64,000 nt of DNA from Thysanoteuthis rhombus (GCA_963457665.1 OY735227.1:48136252-48200251), one strand, 5' to 3'. Shown: positions 48,650 to 61,689, counted from the stretch's first letter. The notes: generated by a model not told the origin, from the letters alone. Translations and numbers: made by a program.

Positions 48650-49045
48650 AGATATATATATTATAGTCTCAAGTTGCCTGAATTTCAGAGGCATGAAAAG
48701 CATTTTTATAATTATCAATTTTTTAAGACTTTTTCTAAAAATTGTCACCTCTTTCTGAAACCCCATCAGCCAAGGGTGACCCTGGGTGAACAGCTCTCAG
48801 CTGTTTGGGCGCTTGGTGAGGCAGGCGTTGTGCCCTACTTCCACTTCAATTATCGATCATGTTAATGGCTTCTAAAGGAAAGAAGTGCTCTTTTGGAGAT
48901 CAGAATGATTACACGGAATGTCTTTCCTGTTGGTTACAGCACCTGATATTTCAAGGTCACCCATTAAGGTACTACTCGACGTTGCTTGACTTCAGTGATC
49001 GTACAAGAACAGGTGTATTCAACGCGATTTGGCCTTAAAAAATAT
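48650..49045 (+). repeat. Dispersed repeat, uninterrupted copy
   Basis: Matches both flanks of the LINE at 39.28-40.13 kb (GTCTCAAGTTGCC, AATTATCAATTTTTTAAGACT, TGGGTGAACAGCTCTCA, TTACAGCACCTG, TTCAACGCGATTTGGCC). Nature of the element unknown. Confidence 0.5.
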
Positions 49046-50600
49046 ACTTGCGTTAATGATAAAAACCCGTCCTTATTTTGAAATAAGTATTTGTTATAAA
49101 ATAGTCGTAAATGTTTTACCATGTCCTCTGGTTTATAACATTCTATTTGTCAAGTCTCTATGTTGACATCAATTGGCAATTGGCTGCAATACCAACATTC
49201 GAAAACAGGTGTGATGTTCCCCAATTCTATAACAGATATCCTTGATCTGCTGAGTCTAACGCAACATAATCTCACAAAAATATATCCTTGTGTAATGCTG
49301 TGCTGTAAAAGCGAATACGTGCAGTGAGTGCAAAAGGTATCGGATATAAATTTGTAATTTTGAACATAATTGAGTTGAGCGACATTGAGACTTAATCGGT
49401 GACTGTCTGGAAATACCAGGTGCTGCAACCAGCAGGAAAAATATTCCTTGTAATCATCTTCAAACATAAAATTGACCGAATTCGACTATTTTGATTTTCG
49501 TACATTCTGAAGTTCAATCTAGTTTCAATATTTTTCGATGTTTGTATTTTCTATCTTTGTTCAAAACTGGCAATTTTGAAGCTTCATGAGGCTGTTGAGT
49601 TGAACGTTTTAAATTGTATCGGATACATTCTGTATACGAAAATTATTTTCATAACCTATTTTATTTATTCAAAAAGACTGAAAAATAGTGAGTGAGAAAG
49701 GGAAACGGCGATAATTTTGCTTTCAAAAAAATATTGTTCTTTGTAATGACTTTGGCGTTCCTCTTTTGACTCTTGTTGGATAATAGTGGTGTGCAGACAA
49801 TCCCTCTATGTTAGATAACCCTGGAGACAATGGCAGGACACTACATCACGTCCTTAAATGTTGGAAGCGTGATTTCTTTGATGTGTGCATATCATGCAAT
49901 CTTCCAGAAAGCCCGTTGTGTTTTCAGATCCGATCGCTGGGAAACATGATGACGAATCTGCGAAAAGAAAAAAATGCTGCATCTGTGGTGAGGTGTAAAT
50001 TGGTTCCATATTGGGAGGGAAGAGTCTAATCATGAAAATAATCCATGTTTTATTCTATCAGAGGTCTCTCCCTTGATAGGGTGAACAGAATAAACGGCGC
50101 TGAAAGATTACTGCATCTTGAATGCTACATTTTCCATATTATCGTAACTGGCGATACAGGAGATGTTAAATGAAGGAAGTGGGTTTAGGTGCCTCTATGT
50201 TAGCTCACTCCAAAATAACAGCTGAAGGCTATTTTTCCTTTTTGCCTTTTTTCGAAAACGCGAAAAAAAGTAGCGCGAAGTGAATTTACGAAAAGTGTGA
50301 GAACCTTTCTTCCAACTGAATTAGATGAGTTTCTCTTTTGAGTAAAGAAACATAAAAAAACTCGTTTCAGTGGACGAGCCCATCGTTTTAAATGTTGGGT
50401 AGGAGATATCTTCATCAGCCAACTTGTTACCTTTAAATGGGGGAGTCCATTCTGTCCAATACATGAGTTTAAGATTTGAAGAATAATTGTTCTAAAATAT
50501 TAAAAGGATATTAAAAATATTTCTACCTCGTCTTTGATATATTGCCCGTGAAAAAAATCATCAGAAAAACAAAACAATCAAAATCAGCTCACTTGACTCT
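49046..50600. other. No gene recognised
   Basis: A 74-codon frame at 49808-50029 and a 71-codon minus frame at 50200-50415 show no family motif. Nothing else supported. Confidence 0.35.
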
Positions 50601-50601
50601 G

Positions 50602-50602
50602 C

Positions 50603-50637
<35 letters not shown>

Positions 50638-50649
50638 GAGAGAGGGGGG
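50602..50649. repeat. (GA)n microsatellite
   Basis: About 45 bp of AG dinucleotides with two interruptions, ending in poly-G. Confidence 0.9.
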
Positions 50650-50934
50650 GTCGGAGGAAGAGAAAATAGGCTTTATTTAAGGGATTTTTATGGGCTTTAT
50701 GTATGTCTTCCTCATTAAGCAAGAGCTTGTCGCAGGACAGGTTACATAGACGTGCAGTCCGATTTGCATCTATCTTATATTAGCCAGTCTGTCTCTGGGG
50801 GTGGCATCACAATCTGGTGTCATTATATTCAATCAATTCAAATAGTCATGTTCGGATACTGATTACTTCAATAACGAGACATCTGAATAAATTCGCAAAG
50901 AAAAGTAATATTCCTATCAATCTGAACCAAGGTT

Positions 50935-51320
50935 TTAGTTGGAATCGAGAGGGGATATTTTTCCTCTTTTAGGGGTCAAAATTGAGGGGGACTCTTTTTC
51001 ACTTTTAGGCTTCAGGATCAAGACGGGGGCTTTATTCAAACAAAGGGGGATTTTTGATTTTTCAGGGCTCAAATGAGGAGTCACTTTTAGAGATCAAAAT
51101 CGTGGAAAAACATCTTTTTTCATTTCTCTTATGCTTCAAAATCGAAGAGGAATTTCTCTTTCACTTTAAGGAGTCAAAATCTTTGGGAACTTTTTTTGTC
51201 AAAATCCAAGTGGGGGGATTCTCTTCATTTTCAGGGGTAAAATCCGAGCAGGAACAATTTTTTTACTACCAGGTGTCAAAAGAAAGGGGTAACTTTTTCT
51301 CCCTTTCGGGGTCTGTACTG
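50935..51320. repeat. Degenerate minisatellite, unit about 50-60 bp
   Basis: GGGGACTCTTTTTCACTTTT, AGGGGTCAAAATCGAG and close variants alternate about seven times. It leads straight into the LTR-like sequence at 51.4 kb. Confidence 0.65.
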
Positions 51321-51395
51321 GCTCCTTTATTAAATACGAAAATAAATTAGTATTAACTTTAGCTACGAAACCTTAAATTCAGCTACGTTTACAAA

Positions 51396-51700
51396 ATGTC
51401 ACTCGATTCATTTACTATCAATAAAAGCTCTGAACGCACGTGCTCGATCGCTCATTCGCCCCAGTTTTCTCAGTCGGTTACTTCCTTCCTTTCTCTTCCT
51501 TTCATTCTCTCTAGCCTTTTGACTTTGACTATAAATCATCTTTTGTCACTAATTTTCGTCCATGTGAGAATCTATAAGTGCCTTATAGCTACTCAATGCA
51601 AACACCGCAATCACTTCATGCATCATTTTTGGCGATACATTGCAAACACTGAAATCAATTTACTCATCACTTCGCCCCTCTAGCGTCTGAAACTGAACCA
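51396..51700 (+). mobile_element. LTR-like fragment (plus copy)
   Basis: CAATAAAAGCTCTGAACGCA, then CTCGATCGCTCATTCG and TTACTTCCTTTCTCTTCC mirror the minus-strand sequence at 53.05-53.25 kb. AATAAA at 51420-51425. No gag or pol seen between the two. Confidence 0.35.
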
Positions 51701-52869
51701 ACCACCTTTTGATAATCTAGCCTAATTAAACCTACCGTTCATTATTACAGGCACTACTAATCAGGCTCCATTTAATAGATCGACCAAACGACATTAGATC
51801 CATTATATCATGTGTTTCCCAAACTAATTATTCTTTCTTTTATGTTAATGTATAGGAATAATCTAATAACCAACTCTTTCCTTCTCTATAAAGATAATAC
51901 TTAGTAAAGTAAACCAAACAGGACTCTTCACGATCGATCCATCTTATAAAAGTATCTTTATATGTATTCCTTTCAGCTTCAGTATGTATTATTAAATGTA
52001 CGTCTCGTTTGTTAATCTGATCAGTAGTATGTGTTTTTATCATAATTACGAACTCTTTTTAATCTCTGAGTCTATATCCAAACTTGTCGCGTCTAATTCT
52101 CTATTCTGTCGTGGCAAATATTTTCCACCTTCCTCCTATTACACTTCCAGTGACGTCAGCGTGTGGCAGGGAAAAAAACAAACACGTGGAGACAAAACCC
52201 TCTGTACTCAACAACTACACAATCTCGTCGTTACAAAAACCAATAGCCATCACTATTCTTCCTCTCTCGTTATACGAACTGCCTATGACTGGTGCCGTAT
52301 GGGCTTAAAGCATGGGAAAATAGTGCTGTTATATTTCCAGTTAATCCTGATCCCAGACAACGATTGCAACAATTGCAGTTTTTTATTTTTTTAAATTTTT
52401 ATATATAAATGATTTGTCATCATTATCTTTAATGATTAACTTGATGTTGATAGGTCAAGTTCATTGAAATAAAGTTTGTAATTGTAATAACGATACATGC
52501 ATATGTTTAGGAAAACAAATAAAATGTTCATTTGGTAAAGAGACATTTATAACTGTTCAAGAATGAAAGAAAATACATGCAAAGCTAAAAGAGGCAGTGT
52601 AAATTTAGAGCTAAGTAGAAGATAAAGATAAAAGATAGCTCCTAAGCGAAAGGCAAGACCACTGTGCCAAGTAGCAGTAGTTGTGCGTTAATGAAGCGGG
52701 AGTGACTGAAATGCTTTGAATCCATAAGGTTTGGAGAAGACCAAGGGATGATTATGGGGACCAGCTATTAGTGGTATGTTATGGGCGACGAATTCATGGT
52801 CGCGTATGAGCAACTTGGGGGCCATTCTCAGACACTGAAAAAACACGCAACTGACAGACTATCTAAATC

Positions 52870-53280
52870 ACAGAAAACTCATGGGGTTCAACCCATGTGC
52901 GCTTCTTGGAGTAAGGAGAATTAGGCGACAGATAATCGTGTCTGTTGTGTAGTACAAGGCGTTGCCATTCCATTCACGAGAGAAGGAGGTTAATACGCGT
53001 TTTGAGCTAGAGAAGAGGACGCGATTTAGCAGCTGAGCGTACGAGAGATAACCCCACATCTGTGAAATCCGTTTAGAATAGTGATTGGTCCCGGTGGAAA
53101 AAAACAGTAAAGTTTGCATCGTCCGGGAAGCCGGCGAAATGATACCGATCCAAAAGAGAAGGGAAGGAAGAGAGGGAAAGAGAGAAGTAATCGACTCGCT
53201 GGTTGTCATGAGCGAGTGAACACGAACGTTCACTGCTTTTATTGGGAGTAGATGGAGGAAGTGACGTTTTATACATCGGG
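52870..53280 (-). mobile_element. LTR-like fragment (minus copy)
   Basis: Minus strand: TATAAAA (53273-53267), then AATAAA (53243-53238), then GCAGTGAACGTTCGTGTTCA and a pyrimidine-rich stretch. The close TATA/AATAAA pair is typical of compact retrotransposon LTRs. CACATGGGTTGAACCCC near 52890 could be an LTR end and primer site, but that is a guess. Confidence 0.4.
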
Positions 53281-53599
53281 GCTACAGTTAGGGTTTTGTA
53301 GCTAAAGATAATAATTATTTTTTGCAATTAACTCTAACTAAAAATCAAGGAGTGGTTGCATAGATATATTACAATTTATGTTGATCTATACTTCAAATAC
53401 TATTCAATATGATTTCGAATAAATTATCGAAAATAACTGTAATCTTTGTTTCATATATGTATCCATCGTTTTACTTCTCCAATCTGGCCCACTTCAAATA
53501 AACGTTTTCCGACCCCTAAACTAAACAATGGAAATTATCTGTCCTTGAATAGAAAGAAAAAGCAATTGAACAATCCTATTCAACCAGCTGGGACCTGCA

Positions 53600-53995
53600 T
53601 ATTAGGTTGGCAAAATATCTCATCAGCCGCTCCAAAAGAATCATGCTTTCACTGCTTTCCTCATCATCTACGAATTGTTTTGAATCTCTACTTAATTTAC
53701 TGCCAAAACAAGGATATACTTTATAAATTTTTCACGAGATATTTCGTCACCGGCTCTTCGTTACCATTCACAGTCAGAGTAAGAAGACCCAGGACAAAGA
53801 AATTTCTTGCGAGATATCTCTTACCTTTCATTATGCCTTGAGATATATCTCCAACCACTCCAGGACAATTATCTTCTCACTGCCTTTATCATGATCTACG
53901 AATTTTCTTGAATCTCTCTCCGATTCACGTTTAGAGTAAAAGGACCCAAAACAAAGAAATTTCTCGCGAGATATCTCTTACCACTCATTCAGTTT
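53600..53995 (+). repeat. Second patch of the 1-2975 satellite family
   Basis: CTCACTGCCTTTATCATGAT, CTACGAATTTTCTTGAATCT, CTCCGATTCACG, GACCCAAAACAAAGAAATTT follow the same order as the left-edge satellite, about three units at roughly 120 bp, with an added GCGAGATATCTCTTACC phrase. Confidence 0.65.
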
Positions 53996-54119
53996 TCATT
54001 CAGTCACGTGTCGTTAAGGTTGGTAAATATCAAGATAAACGATAATTAAATCTCTTTACCTAGTTTTCTTTGATCTTCTTGCTTTGTATCTCAATGTTTG
54101 GGGTATTGCTCTTTACGAC

Positions 54120-54420
54120 TGTCAAATTTGAGCTGTCTTGAGAGGTTACATAAGAGAATAAACAGGGACCAGCGATATCAGAAAGCTTACATGGCAATAG
54201 ACAGGTCATGTTGCAAGAGTATCAGAGAGCCGCTGAATTTCACGTCTCACACCGTGGATCCCCAGTGACTGACAAAAAATAAGATGGCGTGACGATTTGA
54301 ACAAGTACAGTCAGCTGTCGTCTTTGAGCCGTAGTCCCTTGCCTTAAGAAATATAGTCATTACGCGAACAGGAATGCTGTCTACGTAGGAAGCGACATTT
54401 TGGATATGTAACTAAAAGAA
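54120..54420 (+). mobile_element. LINE C-terminal fragment, other subfamily
   Basis: GGCAATAGACAGGTCATGTT (W-x-x-GHVAR), CCGTGGATCCCCAGTGACTG (PWIPSD) and AAGATGGCGTGACGATTTGA (RWRDDL) follow the C-terminal order of the RTE-like LINE but are more diverged. Confidence 0.5.
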
Positions 54421-55129
54421 GAGTTTCGTACTTAATTCTCAACTAAAAGTTGAGGGGGTGCTACAAGTGTAACAATTGTCCAGAAGTATTATCATACCAA
54501 GCGCTTTCAGATAAACAACTAGACAATTCTACAATTCTGCAAACGCAGAGCGAGGAAGGTTTTTCACGTCTTTTCAGGCCCTAAGTAGATGGTGTCTATA
54601 CGTGAATAATCCAACGGCTTCTACAATAGAATAATATAATCACATATTTTTTCTACTTACTTTGAATTCACTTTCATTTTTTGAAAGAAAAATATATATT
54701 TCTCTGCTTTAAGCAAATGTTGAAAATTAGCACCAACAGATGGCTATATTTTATCTTTGAAAAGTTTGGTGTGCTGAATATAAAGTTTGAGCTAGGTTTC
54801 TGCCAGGGTGGGGGTAAAAAAAACTTATATTGTTATAATTCAATCAAAGCAGGAAAAAGAAAGAGAAAGGAAAAAAGGGAAGGAGGGATATCTCTAAGGA
54901 GGGGTGGTTTGGAACCCAAGTTCAATTATAACAGGCAGCTGTACTGCTTGGTTACTCCTCTGTGGGGGTAGCAGACCTCATAAGTCAACTCGGACATATA
55001 CAGAGATAAATGAAAAAAAGAGACAAAAGAGAAGCAGGCTAATAAATTTGAATATATACTTATACTTTCATTTCCCATATTCTTGTAAACTCTATTGCCC
55101 CTCCACACACACTTTTTTTTCTTTTCAGA

Positions 55130-55340
55130 ATAGGGGAGCCGACTTCTTCAGCCAGCTCATTCATTGTCTTTCAATGGGGTCTCAAACCTGCACTTAGTAT
55201 GCACAGAGTGCTATACTGGCAGGTTACCCCACTGAAAGGGCTAGCAGACCTCCACACTTAGTATGCATCTGTCTCAGTCGCAAGTCTCAAACCTGCACTC
55301 CCACAAGCACAGGCAGACCTCTCCAGCTCCTTCAGGGATG
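55130..55340. repeat. Short internal repeats beside the Tc1 remnant
   Basis: GTCTCAAACCTGCACT and CACTTAGTATGCA each occur twice, with GCAGACCTC twice. Origin unclear. Confidence 0.4.
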
Positions 55341-55379
55341 CTGGTGAGGGAATCAGTTTCTTAGTTGCTGCTCCAATTG

Positions 55380-55830
55380 ACACCTCAAATGATATATCAA
55401 GATTGAGTTTAAGTTCATGTATTTCAAACCAGTTTTTAACAACTCTAGCAATGTGAATAGGTGCATTATTACCCTAAAAGATGTTAATGCCATTTGGAAA
55501 GAGTGTTTACACTATAGGATGCAACTGGTCAATCAAAAGTCAGTCAGATAATTCCATGATATTACCATCCAAATCATTACAGATCCACCTCCATGCTAAA
55601 GTGTTGGACTGAAGTAGTCAGGATCAGAAGCTTAGATGTAAACTCAGCCAGAATATGGAAATAATGTAAAGAAAGATTTGTCTATGTATATCAGTCTTCC
55701 ATTGATACATTATCCAGTTTTAATGGTCTTTACACCACTTTTTATGTTCCACTTTGATTTGCAAAAGCAAAGGTTTGGCAATTGCAGCCCTTCCATAGTA
55801 TCCAACTCAATGCAGCCTAATAAACAAACA
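55380..55830 (-). pseudogene. Tc1/mariner transposase remnant
   Basis: Minus-strand frames with stops and shifts code GYYGRAAIAKPLLLQ, EHKKWCKDH, then FFTLFPYSG, TLFPNGINIF, GNNAPIHIARVVKNWFEIHE, in the order of a Tc1 catalytic domain. The first Asp region reads YIDKSFF (usually SDES-x-F) and the second catalytic Asp (normally DN-x-P-x-H) appears as Asn. The DNA-binding N-terminus and terminal repeats were not found. Dead DNA transposon. Confidence 0.7.
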
Positions 55831-56419
55831 GATTGTGGAATAACATAGGTAATAAACTGGTTTTTCAGTCAATTGAAATTTTATGTAGTATTAATGTAGT
55901 CCAGAAGTGAAATCAACAGGCATTTCCATTACTTGGTTTAGCCCCTGTATATCTTCGCAAGAAGCAGTATTCAGGTTATTTCACTGAAAGGACAAAAAGG
56001 ATAGCAAACTCCTACAGCTAGCCAGAACATCTGCCAGGAGAGGGAAACTCCTGTCAAACTAACAACTTCTGGGCCTCATTCACTACCACTTTGGTAAACC
56101 ATAGGATGCAAACCCTTACTTTAAAAGGTGGGGTTATCTGTGTGAATGTCGCACTTCACCTTAAAACTCTACCATACACACTGGAGGGCTTTTTCACATA
56201 CATGGCTATGGCATCCAAGGATCCCAACAATATAGAAAAACCCTTCCAAAATTTTTGTCTGCAATGCTGTATATACCGCCCTTTCTTTAGGTAGGGCACT
56301 CATCTACTATCTAATGCTATGCTCTTCCAACTCTGGAATGGAGCACTTGGGTAGATCGGGAATTATGTGTAAGTAAATATATTGCTTAATTCGTTCCTCC
56401 TGATCTTCTAGTTCTATGC

Positions 56420-56500
56420 AAGGTAAGGGTAGAACATCTGCCTCTGGGTCTGAAGTGAAAGTTTCGACCCTACCTAGCAGTACTGGAAGGGATTTCAGAA
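56420..56500 (+). repeat. tRNA-derived SINE head
   Basis: AAGGGTAGAACATCTGCCTC resembles a tRNA A-box arm, and GTTTCGACCCTACC (56461-56474) a B box, about 35 nt apart, with a D-arm/anticodon-like spacing. Too divergent for a working tRNA. Confidence 0.4.
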
Positions 56501-59500
56501 TTGTCTATGGCCACACTGAAGAGTTGTGATACAATGAAACAGCTATTAATAATTATATATATGCACTTATCATAGGCTTTTCTGTGTAATTTAACTTTTC
56601 AGCTGAATATATTTTTTCACATGATGCTTATTCATGATTTTTTTCATGATGCTTTATGCTTTTCTGAACATATTTTCTTTTCTCTGCAATTAGAATGTAA
56701 TACATGAAATCAGATGTGGGCAGATGAGCAATTTAGAAGTCATATGCACTGTTACTGGTTGAGTACTACATTACAGAATGCACGAAATGGACTTACAAGT
56801 CTTCTCAAACCAATGATAATCACACTGATGTAAGTTTTCTTGACTCTTTAACAAATACAGTGAATGCTTAAAGTATTCAAGACAGCAAAAATTTTACTTC
56901 AGTATAAGCTTAAAAATTGATGGAATTTAGACCAAAGATTTCTGATTTTTGTACATAAACGTATAGATGTTTAATCTTGTTTCAATATCTTTTTATTAAT
57001 ATACATAAATTTTGATTTATTTATCAATGTCTATCGTTGGTCCAAATTCTGTTAATTTTGAAGTTTAAGTTAAAATAAAAGTTTTTGCAAAGTATTGAAG
57101 ACTTTTTGTACTTACTGTATGTGCCATTACCATGAAAGATCAGATCTGGTCCACAACTTTATCCATTGGAATTTGCTTGAGAGGTTCACTTCCCTATGCT
57201 GTGAGCAGTAAATTATTTCTCCACACTTTGAAATTTGAAATGCAAGTGAAAAGGGCATCTGCTTGGGGGAACAAATGGAGTATTTGATTCCTCTCCAACC
57301 TCGATCAGGCTTTGTAACTGAGGGTGATGGAGTTTGCAAGTTAAAGGTAGTATACAATATTTTATGTAATCCCCAACTTAATGTTCTCATATAAAATGAC
57401 TGTATCATCATTTGCTGGTAACAGGGTTGTCACCAACATAATATTCTGAATATATCCTTTTTGCTTCTCTCTGGGAAAATGGCAGCAGACACCCATGGCC
57501 CTTACCAGTGGGCATATTGAAAGAGAGAGAGAGTTGAGTAGTTTTCATAATTCTGTCCATAGTTCTGAGAACAGTCATCAATATTCAAAGACTTCTTCAG
57601 ATGATTGTACTTCTTGTTGTTTAAGGCTGTTTACAATGTTTTGGCCAATCCATTCTAAAGCCTCCTGCAAGTGTACTATCTGAATGTAGTGGTAGTAGAT
57701 AGTTATATGCTTTGCAGTTATTGAAAAAATGCTATGTGTAAAAGTCAGACCAGTGCAGAATTTAAATCAATACTATATGTTTGGGGGGAAAGTAGTCATT
57801 TTGTTACATTTTGAATAATACTCATAAATATGCAAATGTGGCTTCCACAACTGAAAAGGGACAAAGTATAGGAATCCTGGCCAAATGAGGAAAGAAATCA
57901 AAAACATCTGCAATTGCTAGAAAAATTCAGTTTATAACCATTACATTTGGATAGTACACCTGAAGAGGGACACACCTTGGATTTGGCTGAAATGTTGTGT
58001 GAATAACATAACCCACAAGTTCAATGATTCAAAAAACTCTTTCAGGTAGTTTTCATGATTTGGAGGGGGTGGGGCAATATTTTCATCTTGCAGGAGCAAT
58101 GTAAATGTCAACGGACTTGGAAACTAGAGGAGAACTGTAAACATGGCCTGTGGCCATCTAGTCAAATTATCTTGGCTACAAAAGGGAGAGAAAGAAGAAC
58201 CATATCAGTTGTTTCTTCAAAACAATTTCATGGCTGGAGACCACAGAATAGAGACAAAATAATATCAATCATTGCAGAAATGAACAAATGAAATATTTTC
58301 ATTACCATGGTAATCTTGTTTACTCACAAGGACAAAAATAACATACTTGAAATAAGGATGTCTGAATTATACCTTTACGTACATCTTGGGCCAGTTTAAG
58401 AAAACTGGTGAATGATTGACCCAGAAGTGAAAAAAATCAGCAGTAAAAGGATGCTTAATGACTTCATCTACTCAATATTTATATGCACATACACAATAAA
58501 GGAATGTCATTTCTAGAAATGTGATTCAAATTTTTTTAATTCTTGTTTACAGTGTTGATTTTTTTAATCTTTTTTTACAAATGAAAATGAATGAATATTA
58601 CATACAAAATTATTTGCAAAAGAGATGAAGACAAAAATGATTTATTTAAAACTATGAGTACTTGAGGGTGAGAGACCAGTAAATGATTTACACCATTTTA
58701 GGCCATGGTAAGGTTCTTGGACTAGAACCTGACTGCGGAAACAATCCATGAAAAAGAAAGCAAAAGAAAGCCAAATATATTTAAACCTGGTTCTGATACT
58801 TCTGTTGTAAAGTGTATTGCAGACTGCGTGTTGCACAGAGTCATTGACAAAAGAGCTACAGGAAATATTGCCTATGAAAGAGCAAGCAACAGGTGAATGC
58901 TGCTACAGTTCATTCAAAACATATAGAAAGTCAATATGCCTCTGCATTCACCAGTAATGGAGCACCAGCAATGTTGGTGGTAACAAAGAATTTGTTGTGT
59001 TCTGCAACAAAGATGAAACCTCATTTTACTTACAGAAGTATCGAGACAGAGTTCTGACAAGATTTATAAGCCTAATTGAAGAGATTTTTTTCTTTCAATT
59101 CAGTAATCAAAATCAACTATGCGACTCTTGAAGGTTTGGTTTTTCAAGATGTTGGTTGGATGGATCATTGAGTGAAGTGTTGTTGCTTTGTATTGTTTGG
59201 GAATGAATGAGAATGTAAGTATACTAAATATAAAGTGATTTTAAAATTATTTAGCATTAATAGCATTAAATGGGATTTTTATATAAATATAATTATGATT
59301 GATATTCAGTCAATGCCTCCACGGTTATGTCCACATACAATTTACATTAGGAATACTAATTCCACATTAGAGTATGCATTAATTCAAATGAATGAAATGT
59401 GTATGAAACCTTAATGAAATTACAAGCTTATTAGTACTGGGGAATATTTACCAGGTAGATTTTTTTCAGTAAATTCTCTATATTTAAGCAGATAACAGGG

Positions 59501-60900
59501 CAATTTTAGGAGTTTTTCTGTCCTATTCTTGAAATTATATACATGTTCTATTTACAACAAATTGCTGAACTAATTAGCTTTTTTTTTAGAAAGATTTTAT
59601 TGTTTTAATTCTCCACTTATTTGATAATCATACTGTTTTTGTTGTTGGGTTTGTGTTGATCAATTTGTTTTTTTGCATGGTTTCAAATTCAAGAGACTTT
59701 TTATTGCTATTCATTAGAGTTGAAATCTTGTGGTATATTATGTAATAGGAATTTATTTTTGTGCTGATTTTGGTATTATTTCTAATCTTTTCTGTAGGAG
59801 TAATTTTGGGTTGGAGAAAGTTATGATTGCTAATTTTCCTTCAACAAAAGATAAATCTTCTTGAAATGTAGTTTTGAGGCAGATTTACTTTCCGAGCCAT
59901 TTCTGGTGTTCTTTGTTTTTCCAAGTATTTTGATAGTATTTTAGGTTTGTAAATGATTGTTTGATAACACCTTTGTTTGGATGTTTCTTGTTATTGTTAT
60001 TCTATTTCTTCTGATTCCTTTGTCAAATTTCTTTGGATTTTGTCAGTCGTTATTAGTGATCGTTGTTGGTATTTGTGATTTTTTTTTCATGATTTGTGAT
60101 GTATTCTCTATGCAACTATAGTCAACTTTTACACTATTTTTTGTTAAATATTTTGTGTAGTGTGAAGTGCTAATTGATCAGACTAAGGAATATCCAACCG
60201 ATATTTGTATGGTTTTTGTCATATGAGGTTTTTCTGTGTGGGGTGAACGACAATGTTGTAGAAAATCCATTTCTTTTTTTCAGTGGTTTTTCATATTCTT
60301 CAGCATTGTTGAAGATTGCTTCATTTGAAAAATTGTCAGGTAGTCTGAAAAAGATGGACCAAGGGATTTGTTTGCTTGGAAGAAGTATTTATGTATATTA
60401 GTTCATCGTTCTCTTTTTTTAATGGTTGGTAAATTTAATTTTAGAAGTTGAATATAACATCTACATAATCTAGTTTTTAGTTGGTTCTAATGTTGATCTT
60501 CATTTGTTTTAAAGGAAAATTAAAATGGACCGATGGCATAATGCCACTTCTGTATCCACAACACCTTAAGTGGAAAAAAACAGCAGGTCTGATTTGTCAC
60601 TCGATAAAACCATTTCATAACCAACTACTTTTGGCAACATACCATGTTTGTGGTAATCAATTGGAAAATTGAAAAGGGGAGTGATCAATGAATAAGTTAC
60701 ACCTCTCAACTTGTGAGAACATGCTGTTATGGGTGGTGATCAAGGAAAAAAGTGGCTTCAATTATATCTTTGGTTTATAATGTGGAGATCAATTTTTTTT
60801 CTAAATTTTTCAAGTTCAAAAAGGCAAAAATTACATTATAGTAAATTTGTGATAAAAAAAATTCTTAAAAATGAATTTCCAACAACAAAAAAAAAAGACA
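56501..60900. other. No gene recognised
   Basis: Very AT-rich. Open frames at 57127-57411 (-), 58055-58291 (+), 58642-58836 (-) and 60174-60401 (+) show no family motif. Phrases such as TGAAGAGGGACACACCTTGG near 57960 look repeat-derived. Confidence 0.35.
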
Positions 60901-60926
60901 GTTTTGTCCAGACATAAGTAAATGTT

Positions 60927-61084
60927 CTAAATTTCTAGCTCCATTGGTGCAGCCTGTACATGTGACATATACATAGATAGCAAGCCAGGCAGAACCACTT
61001 GAAACCTACGTTGACCAGTGGATAGTCTGGGTTGGGTTTTTAAAAACATTGCAGGGAATGAGCTGAACTGGTTGGAGTATTTGT
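60927..61084 (-). other. Possible exon, unidentified
   Basis: A strong acceptor (GTGTCTTTTTTCAG) on the minus strand at about 61084 opens a frame reading NGNKYSNQFSSFPAMFLK and onward to a stop after APMELEI. In phase 1 it would join the frame of the candidate exon at 61.4 kb. No protein family recognised. Confidence 0.25.
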
Positions 61085-61409
61085 TACCATTTCCTGAAAA
61101 AAGACACCCTGACAAATCGTCACCCACAAATTTATTTTAACATTTAGAGATTTAGGATTTTCACACAATTCAACTGGATTCTATGCAATGTTTGTTATCT
61201 CAAAGCAATTTCTGAAGAGTAAATTTGAAACGAAAATTAATCAATTGCGGAATAAGGAAAACAATTCATTATTTTTAAATAGTTGCTTTATTTGAATTAT
61301 CATAACAGTTTGACCTAAGGGAGATAATTCTGATATTAAAGTTTTTTCTAATATTTCTAGTACTTATCCGGTATTAATCTTTTATTGCACTTCAAGTTTT
61401 GATTATTTA

Positions 61410-61689
61410 CCTAAATGTTTAATCAGCTGCGAAATTGAAGGGATGCTTTCTGTTTTACGCCACTGCCTTCATTAGACCAATGCAAAAGCAAAGCTGCTGC
61501 TGCTAATCGTGATCGGTTGTCATACATGTCAATCAGCTGCGAAATTGAAGGGATGCTTTCTGTTTTACGCCACTGCCTTCATTAGACCAATGCAAAAGCA
61601 AAGCTGCTGCTGCTAATCGTGATCGGTTGTCATACATGTCAAGATCATGGTACCACTCAACATTTCCCCAACGCTGCATCTAGAATAGA
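61410..61689 (-). other. Candidate exon(s) carrying a tandem duplication
   Basis: Minus strand: acceptor TTTCAATCTATTCTAG, then a frame MQRWGNVEWYHDLDMYDNRS, RLAAAALLLHWSNEGSG ending in a stop. In the shifted frame the 3' part reads QWRKTESIPSISQLIKHLG up to a donor GTAAAT near 61413. The protein-like composition suggests a host exon or pseudo-exon; a death-domain-like fold is only a loose impression. The 110-bp duplication disrupts it. Confidence 0.3.
61421..61640. repeat. Perfect tandem duplication, 2 x 110 bp
   Basis: 61421-61530 and 61531-61640 are identical by eye, beginning AATCAGCTGCGAAATTGAAG and ending CATACATGTC. Contains CTGCTGCTGCTAAT. Confidence 0.95.
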
